A stretch of 64,000 nt of DNA from Absidia repens (GCA_002105175.1 MCGE01000003.1:992001-1056000), one strand, 5' to 3'. Positions 45,654 to 58,354 are shown, counted from the stretch's first letter. The notes: a model not told the origin generated them from the sequence alone. Translations and numbers: made by a program.

Positions 45654-46007
45654 AAAGTGAACGTGAACAGAAAACTCCGCTATAAAGCAGCATCGTGTGA
45701 TCATTTAAGGCCAGCATCTTTTTTTTTTGTTCTTTTCGAGTACTCTCTTTCTCTCCCTTTTTTTTTTTTTTTTCTTTTGTTCTTTTTTATTTTATTTTAC
45801 TGGAACAATAAAAGACACCCACATTTAGTTTTCTATCCCTTACCTTTACTGTCTATTCAGCGGACTTCAACCTTAGTTGCAAGTCTTTATGGAATTCTAG
45901 TGGTCATTTGGTTTATATATCTGTTATCTATTCTTGCTTCAACGGGCGTTTTTTTCCCATCATTCCTCACACGCGCACATACATATTTTCTGTTATTTGT
46001 TACTGGA

Positions 46008-48266
46008 ATGGATTCCACTTGCTCTTCTAGTTCCACTGGTGATATTTCTCAGAATACTGAACATGACAGTTCCTCCATGAATTCTACTGGTCGAAGGCCA
46101 CTTTCAGATGCAAACACAGCGACAACCAACAACATCACGAATCCTCCTTATTCAACAATAAAAAATTGTCCGCCTTCGTCGTCATCACTCAACAATGACA
46201 TTTTACCACAGCCGCACAACAGCAATCACATCAGCAATGCTCCTTTGAAAGAAAAATTGTTGACCAACTCATCCTATCTTGCCGCAGAAATCCCTCTGAA
46301 ATTTGGTCACTTTATGAATCACCTGTGGATGTCTGGCTCAGAATTCCTCAATGACTCGGCTGGTATGAGCAGCAATAGCAACAAAGCAACAACAGAGATT
46401 TGGCTTTTGGGGTGCCGCTACGATATGCCTGATCACATCGGTATGCAGATGCAGCACGACATGTTGGAAGCTCAGAAGGACAACCTGTTTACACCTACCC
46501 AAGAACAACAACCTGACGTAGCAGAAATTGGAACATCATCATCATCATCATCATCATTATATCAGCATAATACGGAAGAATCTCCTGATATAATAAAAGC
46601 AGCAACACCCGCCTCCTCCCATCAGGAAGATACTGGCACCACTCCATCAAATCATGCAAATACAGCTGCCGTCATGTCTTTGCTATGGCCATCTGACTTT
46701 TACTCTGACTTTACCTCACGCTTCTGGATGACCTACCGGCACAATTATCCACCAATCCGTCCCTCTCATTACAAAACAGACATTGGGTGGGGCTGTATGC
46801 TACGCAGTGGGCAAAGTTTATTGGCCAACGCTCTGATGATCCATTTCCTATCTCGGCAATGGAGACGACCTGATTCATCTGACTCGTCATGGAACACCTA
46901 CACAAAGGTAATAAATGAAAAGGCTGCTGAATGCAGCATATCGATGGCATTATTTATTGATATTGATATTGATACTGATATTATTATTATTATTATTATT
47001 ATAGATTGTTCATTGGTTTCTTGATGAACTATCTCCTCGGGCACCTTTTTCGATCCACCGGATTGCTCTTCTTGGAAAACAGTTGGGCAAGAATATTGGC
47101 GAATGGTTTGGACCAAGTACGATCAGTCAAGTGATTCAGTAAGTATCCTAAAAGATAGAGAGAGAGAGAGAAAAATAGAAAATAGGGCTTTACATATCTT
47201 TTCGTTTTTAATGTGCATTGTAGGGCGCTTGTATCTGACTTCCCGGAAGCCAACATGGCGGTATATGTTGCGATGGATGGAGTAGTTTATCGCAAGGATG
47301 TGCATGATGTGGCAACTGGAAAGAAACCAAGAGGTGACTTTGGCTATCTGACAACAAAAACACATGTGGATTCGGAAAGGGAAGAAGCTCGGAAGATATA
47401 CAACCAATCGAACAGTGCTGGTGAGGACGACAATAATGACGATATCAGTCCTTCATCTGTATTCAAACCGACATTGATCTTGGTGACCATTCGATTGGGC
47501 ATTGATCATCTTCATCCAAGCTATTATCCTGCGTTAAAGGTAATATAAAAAAGTATCTCTTGAATTTATTGGATGTAGGATTACGTGATATTAACACACC
47601 CTCTCTTTATTTCCATCTAGGCCTGTTTTCAACTTCCTTATTTTGTTGGCATAGCTGGGTAAATCATACAGAAAAAAATGAAGTTTTTGAAGTAGCTGAC
47701 TGATTTTTTTTAAATTTTTAGTGGAAGACCCAACTCATCCTTGTACTTTATGGGCTTGCAAGATGATGAATTGATTTACATTGATCCTCATTTTTCAAGA
47801 CCTGCATTGGAAACGAAAAACTTGGTGGATTACACGGAACAGGTAAAACAAAAAGTTTGGATATTCGTTTTTATTGTGAAACAAGAGAATGACATTTTTT
47901 TTTCTTTTGATTTGCTTGATTTACTTTAGGACCTGGCAACTTATCATTGTACTATCCCTCGGAAACTTCCTATCTCTCAAGTAGATCCTTCCATGATGCT
48001 TGGTTTCTATTGTCGAACACAGCAAGATTTTGATATTTTCTGTGAGCAAATCACTCAGGTATATAAGAATATAGAATAAACGACATGATGGATATTTAAT
48101 ACAACATTTCTTTTCACTGTAGATTGGTCAACACCACTCTGCGATTTTTGCTATTCAGGAACAAGCGCCAGAATACGATGAAGACGTACGTAGTGAACAT
48201 GATTTTGGTGTGATTAGTGACGAGGACGATGACAATGGTGCTCTCAGTGACGATGGCTCCTTATGA
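46008..48266 (+). CDS. ATG4: ATG4 cysteine protease
   Basis: 593 residues, seven exons: 46008-46907, 47005-47138, 47224-47539, 47621-47658, 47722-47842, 47930-48058 and 48123-48266. It processes and deconjugates Atg8 during autophagy in the cytosol. Peptidase C54 motifs are complete: DFTSRFWMTYRHNYPPI, the nucleophile in IGWGCMLRSGQ (about Cys263), and IYIDPHFSRP (about Asp484 and His486). The first 150 residues are Ser/Thr/Asn-rich. An insert around residues 165-220 is also low complexity. An acidic C-terminal tail follows. The frame stays open upstream to 45657, but the preceding stretch is pyrimidine-encoded and unlikely to be translated, so the ATG at 46008 was chosen. Confidence 0.93.
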
Positions 48267-50298
48267 ATGCGCGCTTTTTTTTTTTATACTCTTATTCTTA
48301 TTATTTTTATTATCACTCTTTTCAATACATACCCTCCCCCTTTTTTTATCTGTAGTTAGTCTTTCCTGTTTTATTCAAAATGTTATATTTATCACATCAT
48401 TCTTCGGTTATTCCAAACACAATAAAATACAATAAAATTTGATGATGCTTAATTGTCTATTTGATTTCGAGAAAATTATGATCTGTCGTATAGGTATCAG
48501 GATAATTTCTGTTGGTGATGTTTGATAAAAGTTACTTTATTGATAATTATATGACTGACTGGGTGTGTGTTTTCAAATATAGTCAGATAAACAAATATGA
48601 AACATTAGATGGGATACTACGTGAAATGAACATTCAGCGCTACCTTGCGTTGGTCTTAAAAAAGTCCTACATTGAATTTGGTGCCTGAAAAAGAAGTTGG
48701 GAAGTGGATAGTATGAAAAGAGAGTATTGCGTATATATATAATATATATTCTCTCAGTGATGAGGTGTGTTATACCGCCGTTTAGGGTAAACTAGGCGAA
48801 AGTGACGGGAAACTGCAAAGGCATTGAGGCAGTTACATCATATACGGAACCACTATACTGCCAGTGCTTAATGGTGTGGGTTGATGTAAAAAGGAGCTAT
48901 AGCAACCATTTTGCCGATGTTTAATGGTGGTGCTTACTATCATGAGAAAAGTGTTGGCTGTCGCAAAAAAATCCACAGCGGATTCTCTCAATTTTTAAAA
49001 CCCGCCCACGTGGATTTTTATTTACTCCTACTTTTTTTTCCGCTCTCTTTCTTTTCATTTTCTGTTTTTCATTTTTTTTCTTTCTTTTCACCATTCAACT
49101 TCTTTGAGGTTATGGTGGACTTAGATTAGTGTCAGGACTATTTTAGAAGGTGTTTCAGCTCAGGGATTACAAGATGCATGGGGAAACCCTTTCATTTTGG
49201 ATTCAGGATCTGAGGGAACCATTAGTTGGCTTTTTGGAGCTTTCTTTAGCTTATTTTAGTGTTAGTGTGCCATAGATTGTATCAACATCTCAACAAAATA
49301 TATCGTTTTTTTTACATGCTTCAATTAAAATGTCTCACAAGTCTTTCTCATGCCTTGTACGATAGATCCTTTGTTTACTACTATCACCATTTGTGATTAG
49401 TACCGGTCGTTGTTGTGCTTCAATATCCAATGTCCCTCCGGTCTTTATTGTACCTTGTGCAGTATATTAGATATGTTTTTGTAAACCCATATTTAGATTA
49501 GAGCTAACCATTCCTCTGAGCTCCCATTAGTCACCCTGTTAGTCACTCACTAGCTATCTTCATTAGTTCCTTCCATTAGATCTCTTGAGAGAATGAACCC
49601 CTCGTCTTTAGTTTAGTACGTATCAGTATCTTCAATAAAATGATCCTTTTTATAAGTTAGCCATTCTATGACCCTTATTATAGTGATAAATATCATTATT
49701 GCTCATCTTTTGTTAAATACTAATCCGACACCTGCTTTGTAATTCCTTACATCCTGCACACTTTTGCTCCTCTCCCCCTCCCTTCAAAGCCCAAACAATT
49801 GGTTGGCAGGCCTAGATCATTTAATATGAAATGTAGGGATATTGTTACTCTACCAATCAATACTAATAAACTTATGACATGTCACCAGTGTAACCTTCCC
49901 TATAAACGTTTTTAGTCTTCACTTGAATAGACATATCGTATACGTCAGTTCATTGTTTTTATTACGTATAGCATGATAATGATAATAAAAACCCCATCAA
50001 ACCCCAAATAAAAACCGCTGAATTTCTGAGGAGATGCCACCAGAATGCCAAATGGCATAGGTATCAATACCCACTCTGACCCCCCATCCCATCAAAACCT
50101 ACACTTCCACGAAGTGATGTAAGTCAATGGCATATAAGTATACAAGATAAGTCATAAAGTACAAAACCCGCCTCAACAATTTATTGTATGAATAGCAGTA
50201 TAAAAAAAGGGACGTCTATAGTAATAAAAGATGGAATATGACATGTAATACTAAAAAAAGAGAGGCAGAGAATATATATTTGTATATAAACTAGGGTA
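48267..50298. other. Intergenic region with a core repeat
   Basis: Two kilobases without a supported gene. A core-repeat copy lies at 49105-49225 with similar flanks to the copy near 62 kb (a CACGTG-containing segment about 110 bp before, and AATAAAATAT after). Several ATTAGT-type short motifs (49380-49600) follow. Confidence 0.5.
49105..49225 (+). repeat. GGGGAAACCC-core dispersed repeat, copy 9
   Basis: TTAGATTAGTGTCAGGACTA, then TTTTAGAAGGTGTTTCAG, CTCAGGGATTACAAGATGCA, TGGGGAAACCCTTTCATTTT, GGATTCAGGATCTGAGGG. Best example of the proposed CTCAG...CTGAG second stem. Confidence 0.7.
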
Positions 50299-51556
50299 TC
50301 AGTCGCGGTTGCTTCCAGGGGACCACCGTTTCATAACGACTTGTCTAATGGTACATTGATTTAAGATAGGAAGATGCCATGATGCTGATAAGGTAGATAG
50401 AGGTAGAGTAACATAACACAGGACAAGGGTTTTCTTGACTTGGTTGCAAACACGGCTTATACGTAAAAGCTCTGTCCATGTATACGGAGAGGTGTACTGT
50501 TGATGACCAGAGGCAGTAAAGGATGACGACGCTGTTGAAGACGATGATTCTGTACACGGTATAATAAGCACAGCAAATTCAGCATGCCGATAGGAAGGAC
50601 CAAGTTGATATAGTACTACAAATAAAGCGGCTAAATAAATAAACTTGGTTGTAAAATGGTTTGTTGCTATACATACCAAAATCGACACCGAATTTTAATC
50701 CATCCTTTGGAATCCATCCTTGACTGCGGTAATAATGATAAGCGGCATAATGAGGGGCAAACATATTTAATTTTGAGGATGAATCCATATTTCGTGTTGG
50801 TATTAATGCAGGTGAGTAAGCGCGACTAAATATTGACCAGCAATCATCGATACCAAGACGTAATTGATCCTAAGTAGTAACAAAACAAAACAAAAACATA
50901 ATGTGAGTTATATATGATTTTGAGTTGGTAATATACAAACTTACTTTATCTTGAATATCCAAAGCATCAATCGCGTACACTAAAAAGAAGGCCTCAAATA
51001 AATCCAGTTGAGAGCATTCATAGTTTTCCCCCTGTGTCCATTCCAACAACTCCTTCATAGACCAACGATCGGGTTCCTGTTGAGATTCCCCCAGCGAGGC
51101 TACAGTTTCAGGTGTGGTGGACGAAGTTCGTTGTTTTCGTTGCTGTTGAAGCAGTCGTCGTTGTTTTCTTCGAGCCACTGTGATTTGTTCAGGTGTCAGC
51201 TCCTGGGCTAATCGTAGTCAAGAGAGGGGGGTCAGTGCATCCAGTCAGTTTTTATGTCCCATCATCCCACCCTTTTACTTACATTGTTGAAGACGTGAAT
51301 ACCAAGTAGGATCGCTTCTTGAAAGTGTGCCCTTCCCGAAGTGACCTTGTTGATACAACAGCTGTTGATCTTGTTGCAGAATCCAGACAAATCGACCATA
51401 GGCCATGTAAACACCTGTGAGACGCGTGGATGGCGACACTGAAGAAGAAAATAACCAATTTTTCAAAATTGAATACCAATTATAGGTACTTGACTTGCTG
51501 ACGTGGATAGGAAAGGGAATCAATTCATCCTGGAGTTGTTTTTTGACTTTTGACAT
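50299..51556 (-). CDS. SEN2: tRNA-splicing endonuclease catalytic subunit Sen2
   Basis: 348 residues, four exons: 51556-51283, 51207-50945, 50869-50677 and 50615-50299. Sen2 cuts the 5' splice site of intron-containing pre-tRNAs as part of the four-subunit endonuclease. The N-terminal half is family-like (NWLFSSSVSPSTRLTGVYMA). The C-terminal nuclease domain contains YYRSQGWIPKDGLKFGVDF and FVLYQLGPSYRHAEFAVLI, giving the catalytic Tyr and, eight residues later, the His. The Lys lies in RVCNQVKKT. A Ser-rich insert of about 20 residues separates His and Lys. The C terminus ends VVMKRWSPGSNRD. Confidence 0.92.
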
Positions 51557-51737
51557 TGAAGAAATAGCTAACAGAGAAAAGACAAAAAAAATATATATAT
51601 ATGCCCATTGGAGCGGAGTGTTGATTTATTTCCTGTGGGTTGCGTGACAGGGTTTTTTTTTTAAAAAAAAAAGAAAATTCCCAAACCAAAGCCGCCTGTT
51701 TTTTTTTTCTTTTTACTTTTTATTAGCACCATCAACC
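51557..51737. promoter_or_regulatory. Short divergent promoter region, SEN2 and RPB10
   Basis: 181 bp between the two start codons. It contains (AT)n at 51591-51601 and A/T runs. Both flanking genes are basic RNA-metabolism genes; shared regulation is possible but not shown. Confidence 0.6.
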
Positions 51738-52160
51738 ATGATTATTCCAGTACGCTGTTTCTCTTGTGGCAAGGTCATTGGTAACAAATGGGATAACTAT
51801 TTGTCCTTATTGCAAGCAGAATACACTGAAGGGTAAGAAATAAAGAAACCGATATCAAATGAAATACTGACTATTTAAATACCAAATAGTGAAGCACTGG
51901 ACGCTCTTGGATTGAAACGCTATTGTTGTAGACGTATGGTGCTTACTCACGTCGATTTAATTGAAAAGCTTTTACATTACAATCGTAAGTGAGGGAGGGG
52001 GATATAATTTATGGTGGTGTTAAGTGATCTAACCAATTGACTTTTTTTTTCGGGATTATCGACGACCAACTTCTCTATATTACCACGCCATATTCATATT
52101 CATACAACCTTACTATACGATATAGCTTTGGAACGTAGTCGGGATCGTAGTCGTGCCTAG
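51738..52160 (+). CDS. RPB10: RNA polymerases I, II and III common subunit Rpb10
   Basis: 74 residues, three exons: 51738-51832, 51890-51984 and 52126-52160. Small zinc-binding subunit shared by all three nuclear RNA polymerases. The N-terminal [18 protein letters not shown] and the YCCRRM pair supply the atypical CX2CX(n)CC zinc site; [14 protein letters not shown] follows. Length and motif spacing are as usual for the family. The short C-terminal extension (ERSRDRSRA) is Arg/Ser-rich. Confidence 0.96.
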
Positions 52161-52667
52161 AAACGCCATATCATGCTAGTTACTTCACCACTTTTATTTC
52201 ATCCCTTTTATTGTTTATTGTTTATTATCATCATTATTCTATATCTTATCACCCTCTCACCATCACATGTATTGTATCATTATGTTACTTCTCTTTATCT
52301 CTTTTGCCATCTTTTGTCAACACGCGTCAATATTATTACATTCTTCCCTTTTTTTTAATTTTACAAACACAGCATTTACGTCCCCCTTTTTTATACATCA
52401 TATATATACAGATATACAAATAAAGTTTGGGCTTTAAAAAAAGAAATAATCAATGACTTTTATTAGTGAATCGGGCGAATAGTTAGGATTGGGTTGGGTT
52501 GGGACTGGTCAGATGTGTGACAATCGTAGGGATGATTCATTTACGGTAATGCCGAAAACTGCAAACACATATAGGGTAGAGACAGAGCACAAAAGCGATT
52601 GATTTAATAATAATAATAAAAAAAGATGAATACTGTACAAATCGAAAAGAAAACTGACAACTAGAGA
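52161..52667. other. Convergent 3' flanks of RPB10 and the SUR7-like gene
   Basis: T/C-rich untranslated sequence with AATAAAGTTTGGG near 52420 as a likely poly(A) signal for RPB10. Nothing else is visible. Confidence 0.5.
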
Positions 52668-53299
52668 TTATTTTCTAGGGCCACCAAATATACAAGTGAA
52701 ACAATACCATAAAGACCCAAATAGCAAACCAACCATGGCACCCAAATGCATCCATATACAATCACCCAGTTGACCATAGGCATTTTCATTAGCGTCTCTG
52801 GTAGCGTTGATTCCTTTGAGAGAGATGACCAACACAATGACAAAAATAACCAACATGAGAATGAACCCCAAAAATGTGGCAATCGATGCCAAGAAATCCA
52901 CCGCTCGACCAAAATGCGCCAGGATCGTGATCGCTAGCGCACCCAGTGTAATCCCAAATGCTATCCAGTACAGTACATAATTTGCAAAGTACACATTATC
53001 CATTCCGGCCAGTCCCGTTGTGTATGATTTGATACCTGGTGCATTGGCTGAATTTCCAAAAAAAAAAAAAAAAGAAAAAAAAAAGTAGTAGGGATCATGA
53101 ATGAGGTCAAAGAATAAATACAGACACCTTTCCAATCATTTACTTTACTTACACCATACAAAGGCCGCTGCAGGATGGCTGCAAGAAGTGACCCCGGCTT
53201 TCACGGTTCCTTGGCAATATCCCCTATCATATTTTTCAAAAAAAAAAAAAAAAAGAGAGTGAGTGATGATGAATAAAAAGGTAGGTCATGATTATTGGC

Positions 53300-53332
<33 letters not shown>

Positions 53333-53489
53333 CGTACCATAGACCGAAATTTATAAAATTATCATTAAGCGTAAATTGGACGAAGTATAGGCTTTTCAAG
53401 AAAGGTTGATTATAGGTTGATGCCAGTAAAATGAATATCTCGAGAATCAAGGCACCAAAAGTAAAAAATGTAGCCAAGTATGCAAACAT
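52668..53489 (-). CDS. SUR7/PalI-family membrane protein
   Basis: 200 residues from three exons (53489-53338, 53223-53153 and 53047-52668). Four membrane segments: YLATFFTFGALILEIFILLA, VLYWIAFGITLGALAITILA, FLGFILMLVIFVIVLVISL and GAMVGLLFGSLWYCFTCIF. The first outer loop contains LWGYCQG, rebuilt across an intron, which fits the W-x2-C signature of SUR7/claudin-like proteins. In yeast these mark eisosomes or act in pH signalling (PalI/Rim9). The Met at 53489 was chosen; a short extra 5' exon is possible because an acceptor (TTACAG) lies just upstream. The introns contain very long A/T runs. Confidence 0.75.
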
Positions 53490-54503
53490 TAGGATGTGAA
53501 AGATATGAAGGAACTGTAAGTTATGTATGCGAGAGAGACAAAAAAAAAAAAAAAAAAAAAGAGATGAAGAAAGATGAAAAAACAAAAACAAAAACAAAGC
53601 ATATATAAATAGTTTGACATTCACACAAAGAAACCTTAATTGAAGAAAGAGATATTATAGGGAACGAGACAAAGGTACAGTGCTGAAGTGGCCGCATGAT
53701 AATCTAGAAGCCACCAGATCAATAGAACAATCCTCCTGACCTATCATGCTGTTCGATTCGATATTTTGATATGATATGCAATCCTTTTTTACTATACTTT
53801 GTTCTTATTTCATCAGTCATTTGAATTTTTTGCGCAGATCTCTTCCAATATCATCTATGTGTAGATGTGCCAAGTGTCGCTGTGCGGAAACTTGTCTGTC
53901 GTTTTTGTTTGATTGTTGATGCAAGCGCTAAAAAAGGAAATCGCACTAGTAACTTTTTTTTTTTTTTTTTTTCCTCGATTGTTGAACCGCAAGGGATAAT
54001 GACAATAACTTGGTTCCTTATTTCAATAATATAGACTATCAGCAGATAGGACTTGATCATACCTTCTTTCTTTTGGATTGTTGTTGTTGTTTTTAATGAC
54101 TACGTTAAAGGCACTGACATCGACAAAAATATTCTCCCTGGTTCAATCACCGCCCTTCATGCATCACATTAAATTGTCATTATCTATACCATCGTTGTAT
54201 GGACTCATGGGAGTAAAGTTAATCGAGTGTTCATATTTATAAAATATGATTTGTTTGGAGATATTCTTGAGCATGGGGTTCTTACTTTTATTATTTCTTG
54301 TCGATTTGGATCGCCCGAGGTGTATTGAATGGAGAATAGAATATCTTTTTCGCCAGGCACTCAGTGAGGGCGGACTTTGGTCGGTCCAGTCAACTTTTTT
54401 TTTTTTTTTTTTTCCCCTTCAAAACTTACGTCACGGTTCAAATTTATCGCTCCTTTCTTTTTCTATTTCACACTTTTCCTGATCAACATTTTTACGCGAC
54501 ATT
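53490..54503. other. Intergenic region, possible unrecognised minus-strand exon
   Basis: Mostly AT-rich. On the minus strand a frame after a good acceptor (TTTCCTTTTTTAG, near 53931) encodes RLHQQSNKNDRQ to DIGRDLRKKFK and stops at about 53823. No convincing partner exon was found, so no gene is called. Confidence 0.35.
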
Positions 54504-54933
54504 ATGGCGGCTCCTTCGACACAAGATCAACAACAAACACAAGCACTCGCCGCTGATACCACAAACAAAAATTCAGGCGCTCAATTGGGCGCCCTTGAAG
54601 AAGACGACGAATTTGAAGAATTTCCAGCTGAAGGTGACAGACAACACTCTCCCCTATCTATACTACTTGTCGATCTTTTTGTTACTCCTACTCAATCGCC
54701 CCACTTTCTTTTTATATTTTAATAGATTGGGCCGAAGAGGATGAAGATAAAGATGATACACACTATTGGGAAGATAACTGGGATGATGATGATATTGAAG
54801 ATGACTTTTCACAGCAGTTAAAGTAAGGAATCCGCTACTACCATGCATGGCACGTCTCTCACGCATTTTTCTCTATAGGGCTGAATTGGAAAAGACCTCC
54901 TCCTCATCAACAGATACAGCAATGAAAATGTAG
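54504..54933 (+). CDS. SEM1: Sem1/DSS1, 26S proteasome lid subunit
   Basis: 93 residues, three exons: 54504-54633, 54726-54822 and 54879-54933. A small acidic, intrinsically disordered protein of the proteasome lid that also works in TREX-2 and with BRCA2 in organisms that have it. Family motifs are [19 protein letters not shown] and [20 protein letters not shown]. The Asp/Glu/Trp spacing is as in DSS1. The N-terminal 30 residues are Gln/Ala/Thr-rich and not conserved. Confidence 0.95.
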
Positions 54934-55279
54934 TCTAGTATATTGTACACCACCCCCACCAGCCAGCACATACAGTTTATTACCACGCCCTATCCTTCCA
55001 CACGACCATTTTTTATATATATTTCTTTCACCTCAATAAAAAGTCCCTTTTTTTTCAACACATATATTGATATGACTTGGCTGTTTTTTATTTGTCTTTG
55101 TGTGTCACGATTTCATAGAGGTATGTTTATCTTTAGGATATTGGTGAATCTTTTGGCTGTGACGAAGTGATGATTTTCGTACGGCTAGCTGGACCCTTTT
55201 TTTTTTTTTTTGCCCTCTTTCCAATTCCACTTTTTTTTTTTTTTCGTTTGATATTCTTTTTACACTTTGAAACACAACC
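54934..55279 (+). other. SEM1 3' flank and SEC17 upstream region
   Basis: 346 bp with AATAAAAAG at about 55035 (likely SEM1 poly(A) signal) and T-runs before the SEC17 start. Nothing else is seen. Confidence 0.5.
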
Positions 55280-56485
55280 ATGATCGGCGGTTCAGAACAG
55301 CAAGCCAAAGACCTCATTGCTGAAGCGCAAAAAAAACTGAATGGCTGGTCGTTTTTTGGTCCATCGAACAAATACGAAGATGCAGCTGAAATTTACGAAA
55401 AAGCCGGCAATATGCTTAAACTAGCTCAACAGTGTAAAGTGTCTTTTCTCGCATGGTGTACCTTTTTTTTTTTTTTTTTTTTTTGCTAGTCAAACCAAAC
55501 TCATCTTCTTTCTGATTGACTTCGTTATTAGGGACTCAAGCAGGTGATGCATTCACGGAAGCAGCAAAGCTTTATCAACGAGGATCGAGTGCCAAGTTCG
55601 AAGGGTCTCGAGCATATGAAAGTGCGGCCAAGTGCTACAAACGACAAGATCCCAATGAGGCGGTGCAGGCTTTGAAAGAAGCCATTGTGCTTGACCAAGA
55701 TGGTGGCAACTTCCGTGCTGCGGCTCGACATTATCAAGAAGTGGCCGAACTTTACGAAGGTGAATTGGACAATGCGAAAGCGGCGTATGAATCATATGGT
55801 CAAGCATCTGATTTCTTCCTTGCCGATGATTCTCCTGCGTAAGTATATCGGTTGGGTTGTTGCATTTTCAGGATCATCTTATAGTTCTTTATCTTTCCTA
55901 TTCTACATATCTATAGTTTGGTGAACAAGTGCTTGTTAAAGGTAGCCCAGATTGCCGCTGAACTGGAGATGTACGACGTAGCCATCGAAAAATTTGAAAG
56001 GGTAGCTGCTGCTTCGGTGGATGATGCTTTGTTGAAATGGTCTCTGAAGGAATACTTTTTGAAGGCTGGTTTATGTCACTTATGCACTGGGGTAAATTTT
56101 ATCATTTTGGTTGGTTGATGAATTTTGGGATAACTGGCCATGATGTTTATTATTACTATTCTTAGGATATGGTTAGAACCCATCAAGCTTTGAATAGTTA
56201 CTGTAATATGGACATGTCATTTGAAACAACAAGGGAGTATATTTTGCTCAAGGTAAGACGGTGCCTCATAGTCAGTCATGATCAGTATTCGTTGTAGATC
56301 CAAATTCCATGTTCACCGATTCTTTTTATTTACAACAGGGTGTTGCTGAAGCTGTCGATCATGGCGATTTGGATCAATTCACCCATGTGGTCAAGGATTA
56401 TGACAAGCTGACTCGACTGGATAGCTGGAAAACTGCCATATTATTGAAAATCAAAAAGACGGTAGACTCTGATGATCTTCGTTAG
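55280..56485 (+). CDS. SEC17: Alpha-SNAP
   Basis: 289 residues (family about 290-295), five exons: 55280-55433, 55532-55838, 55917-56091, 56166-56252 and 56339-56485. Adaptor that brings the NSF ATPase to SNARE complexes after membrane fusion. TPR-like helical repeats run through the protein: [40 protein letters not shown] and [20 protein letters not shown]. The C-terminal NSF-activating end contains [17 protein letters not shown]. The start [20 protein letters not shown] is typical. Confidence 0.95.
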
Positions 56486-57100
56486 CGATTATTAGGTTCT
56501 CTTAGTTTATAGTTTAGTATATATATCATAGTGCGATCATCTTTTTACATCCTTTTATTCTTATTTATTTATTTACATATGCATAAATACACACACATAT
56601 ATATATCTGTATATATACATTCTATGTTGAATAATTTTGGTATTTGGCTTGAACGTGGGTGCGAAATTCCTAGTATTTGACTTGAAGGGAGAAGAGTGTG
56701 AAATTCTTGATATGGTTGAATGTGTGGATGGAAGAATGGTGTTTATTTTAACAAAGATGGATGATTGGAGCATGTGCATTTTTTTAATATTTACACATAC
56801 AAAAGGACAAACATGTAATAAAATCAACTGTAAAACACGATCATTTGAGTCACAAAAAAAATAATTTTTTTTTATTTTTGTTGAGATAAAAGAAACAAGG
56901 GGAATACATAAAGTGAGAGAGAGACAATATACTAAGACTACATGTGTGATATATCTATATATAAAATGCATGGGACATATACATGGGGCAGGGGTGAGAA
57001 GAAGGACGATAAGAAAAACAAGTCAACTATGATAAAAAAGGGAAGAAGTGGGAAAATGACTATACTGCTGGTGGCAGTGGAGGGATTTGTGTAAATAGGA
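56486..57100. other. Convergent 3' flanks of SEC17 and the coiled-coil gene
   Basis: AT-rich, with (AC/AT)n-like runs around 56590-56620. No gene was recognised. Confidence 0.5.
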
Positions 57101-58354
57101 TCAGTTGAAGAGGAATTGATTGGGTGCCTGAGCTACAGTAGGACTTGAATAAGGCACGCTTGGAGAAGAAGAACTTTGATCATAAGGAGTAGAAGTGGAA
57201 GCACTTGATGAATTAGGGCGTTGGAATTGTTGGTGCTGCTGTTGTAGCTGTTGTAGCTGTTGTAGCTGTTGCTGTTGTGGATGTTGTTGGTGCTGTTGTT
57301 GTTGTGGATGCTGCTGGTGCTGTTGTTGGTGCTGGTGCTGCTGCTGACGTTGTAGTTGCTGCTGTTGATATTGTGCCTGCCGTATCTGAAGGATATGCTG
57401 CTGTAACGACTGGAGCTGTTGTTGTTGTTGTTGTGGAAGACTACTGATGTTGTTCAGAATAGCTTGTAGCGCATGAGGCGACGTGTTTTCGGTGATATAT
57501 TTTGAATAGATGTTCCTCGTACTAGGGATCGTGGAGAGTAGTGTGACTAGCTGGGCGAATTGCGCGACATCGGCATTACTTTGAGTGAGTTCGGTTTGCG
57601 TGCTGACAGTTTCCTTGTGTGCCTCCATCATTTGCATCTCCATGACCTGGCGTTGTTTGGCCATCGAAAGAAGTTGTGAGTCTTTGTTCTTAATCTGATC
57701 CATGAGTCGCTGCACCATCGTCTCCATTCCATCCGCCAATTCCTTGTGCCGAAGTCGATCTTTGGTGAGAGTTTCCTCCAGTCCTTTTTTCTGTTTCTTC
57801 AACTCTTCCAATTGGTCACATAATTCGTTTCTTTGCGATTGTCCAACCTTTTCTTGTTCTTCTTTTTGTACAAGTTGCGCCCGAACAGCTTTCACTGTAT
57901 GTTCTAGTTGTATGTTGGCTGAAGTTCGCTTTGCTAGTTCATTTTCCATATCTTGGCAAGCATTGTGTTGTTTTTTGTACGCAATTTCCAAATCATCGTA
58001 ATTTGCTTGCAGAATGACAGCATAGTCCTTGTAGAGATAGTCTTGTTCAGTGTCGGCTGTGTCAGGAGGAGTGGATATCATACCACTTGGACGGCGTTGT
58101 TGTGATCGTTCCATAAAGACCTTGATTTGACGGAAGAATTGCTTGTAGGCATTTGGCGCTAAACCGTTCTCACTTTCTTTGTCTATAACGGCAACTAAAT
58201 CACCAATTTCATCAGTCGTTCCTATATATCAATGATAAGAAAAAAAGTGAGCATTAAGAAAATGAGCTCCTGTTTCTTGAACGTCAAGGATCTGTATGTT
58301 TATTTCTATACCTGATTCGTTTTCCCATCGAGAAAACCAGTCTTGCTCCGCCAT
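57101..58354 (-). CDS. Coiled-coil and polyglutamine protein of unknown function
   Basis: 387 residues, two exons (58354-58312 and 58221-57101). Not assigned to a family. The N-terminal 80 residues look folded (MAEQDWFSRWENES, then DEIGDLVAVIDKESENGL, AYKQFFRQIK). About residues 100-220 form a heptad-rich coiled coil: ANYDDLEIAYKKQHNACQD, EELKKQKKGLEETLTKDRL and MVQRLMDQIKNKDSQLL. The last 110 residues are mostly Gln/His from CAG/CAA repeats, ending in a Ser/Pro-rich stretch (VPYSSPTVAQAPNQFLFN). The layout is compatible with a scaffold or transcription-related protein, but that is only a guess. Its 5' end faces the PHO13-like gene on the same strand. Confidence 0.75.

Noticed and set aside
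45657..46007. N-terminal extension of ATG4
   Set aside because: The frame is open but encodes T-run Phe stretches and precedes the typical Ser-rich start; the ATG at 46008 fits better.
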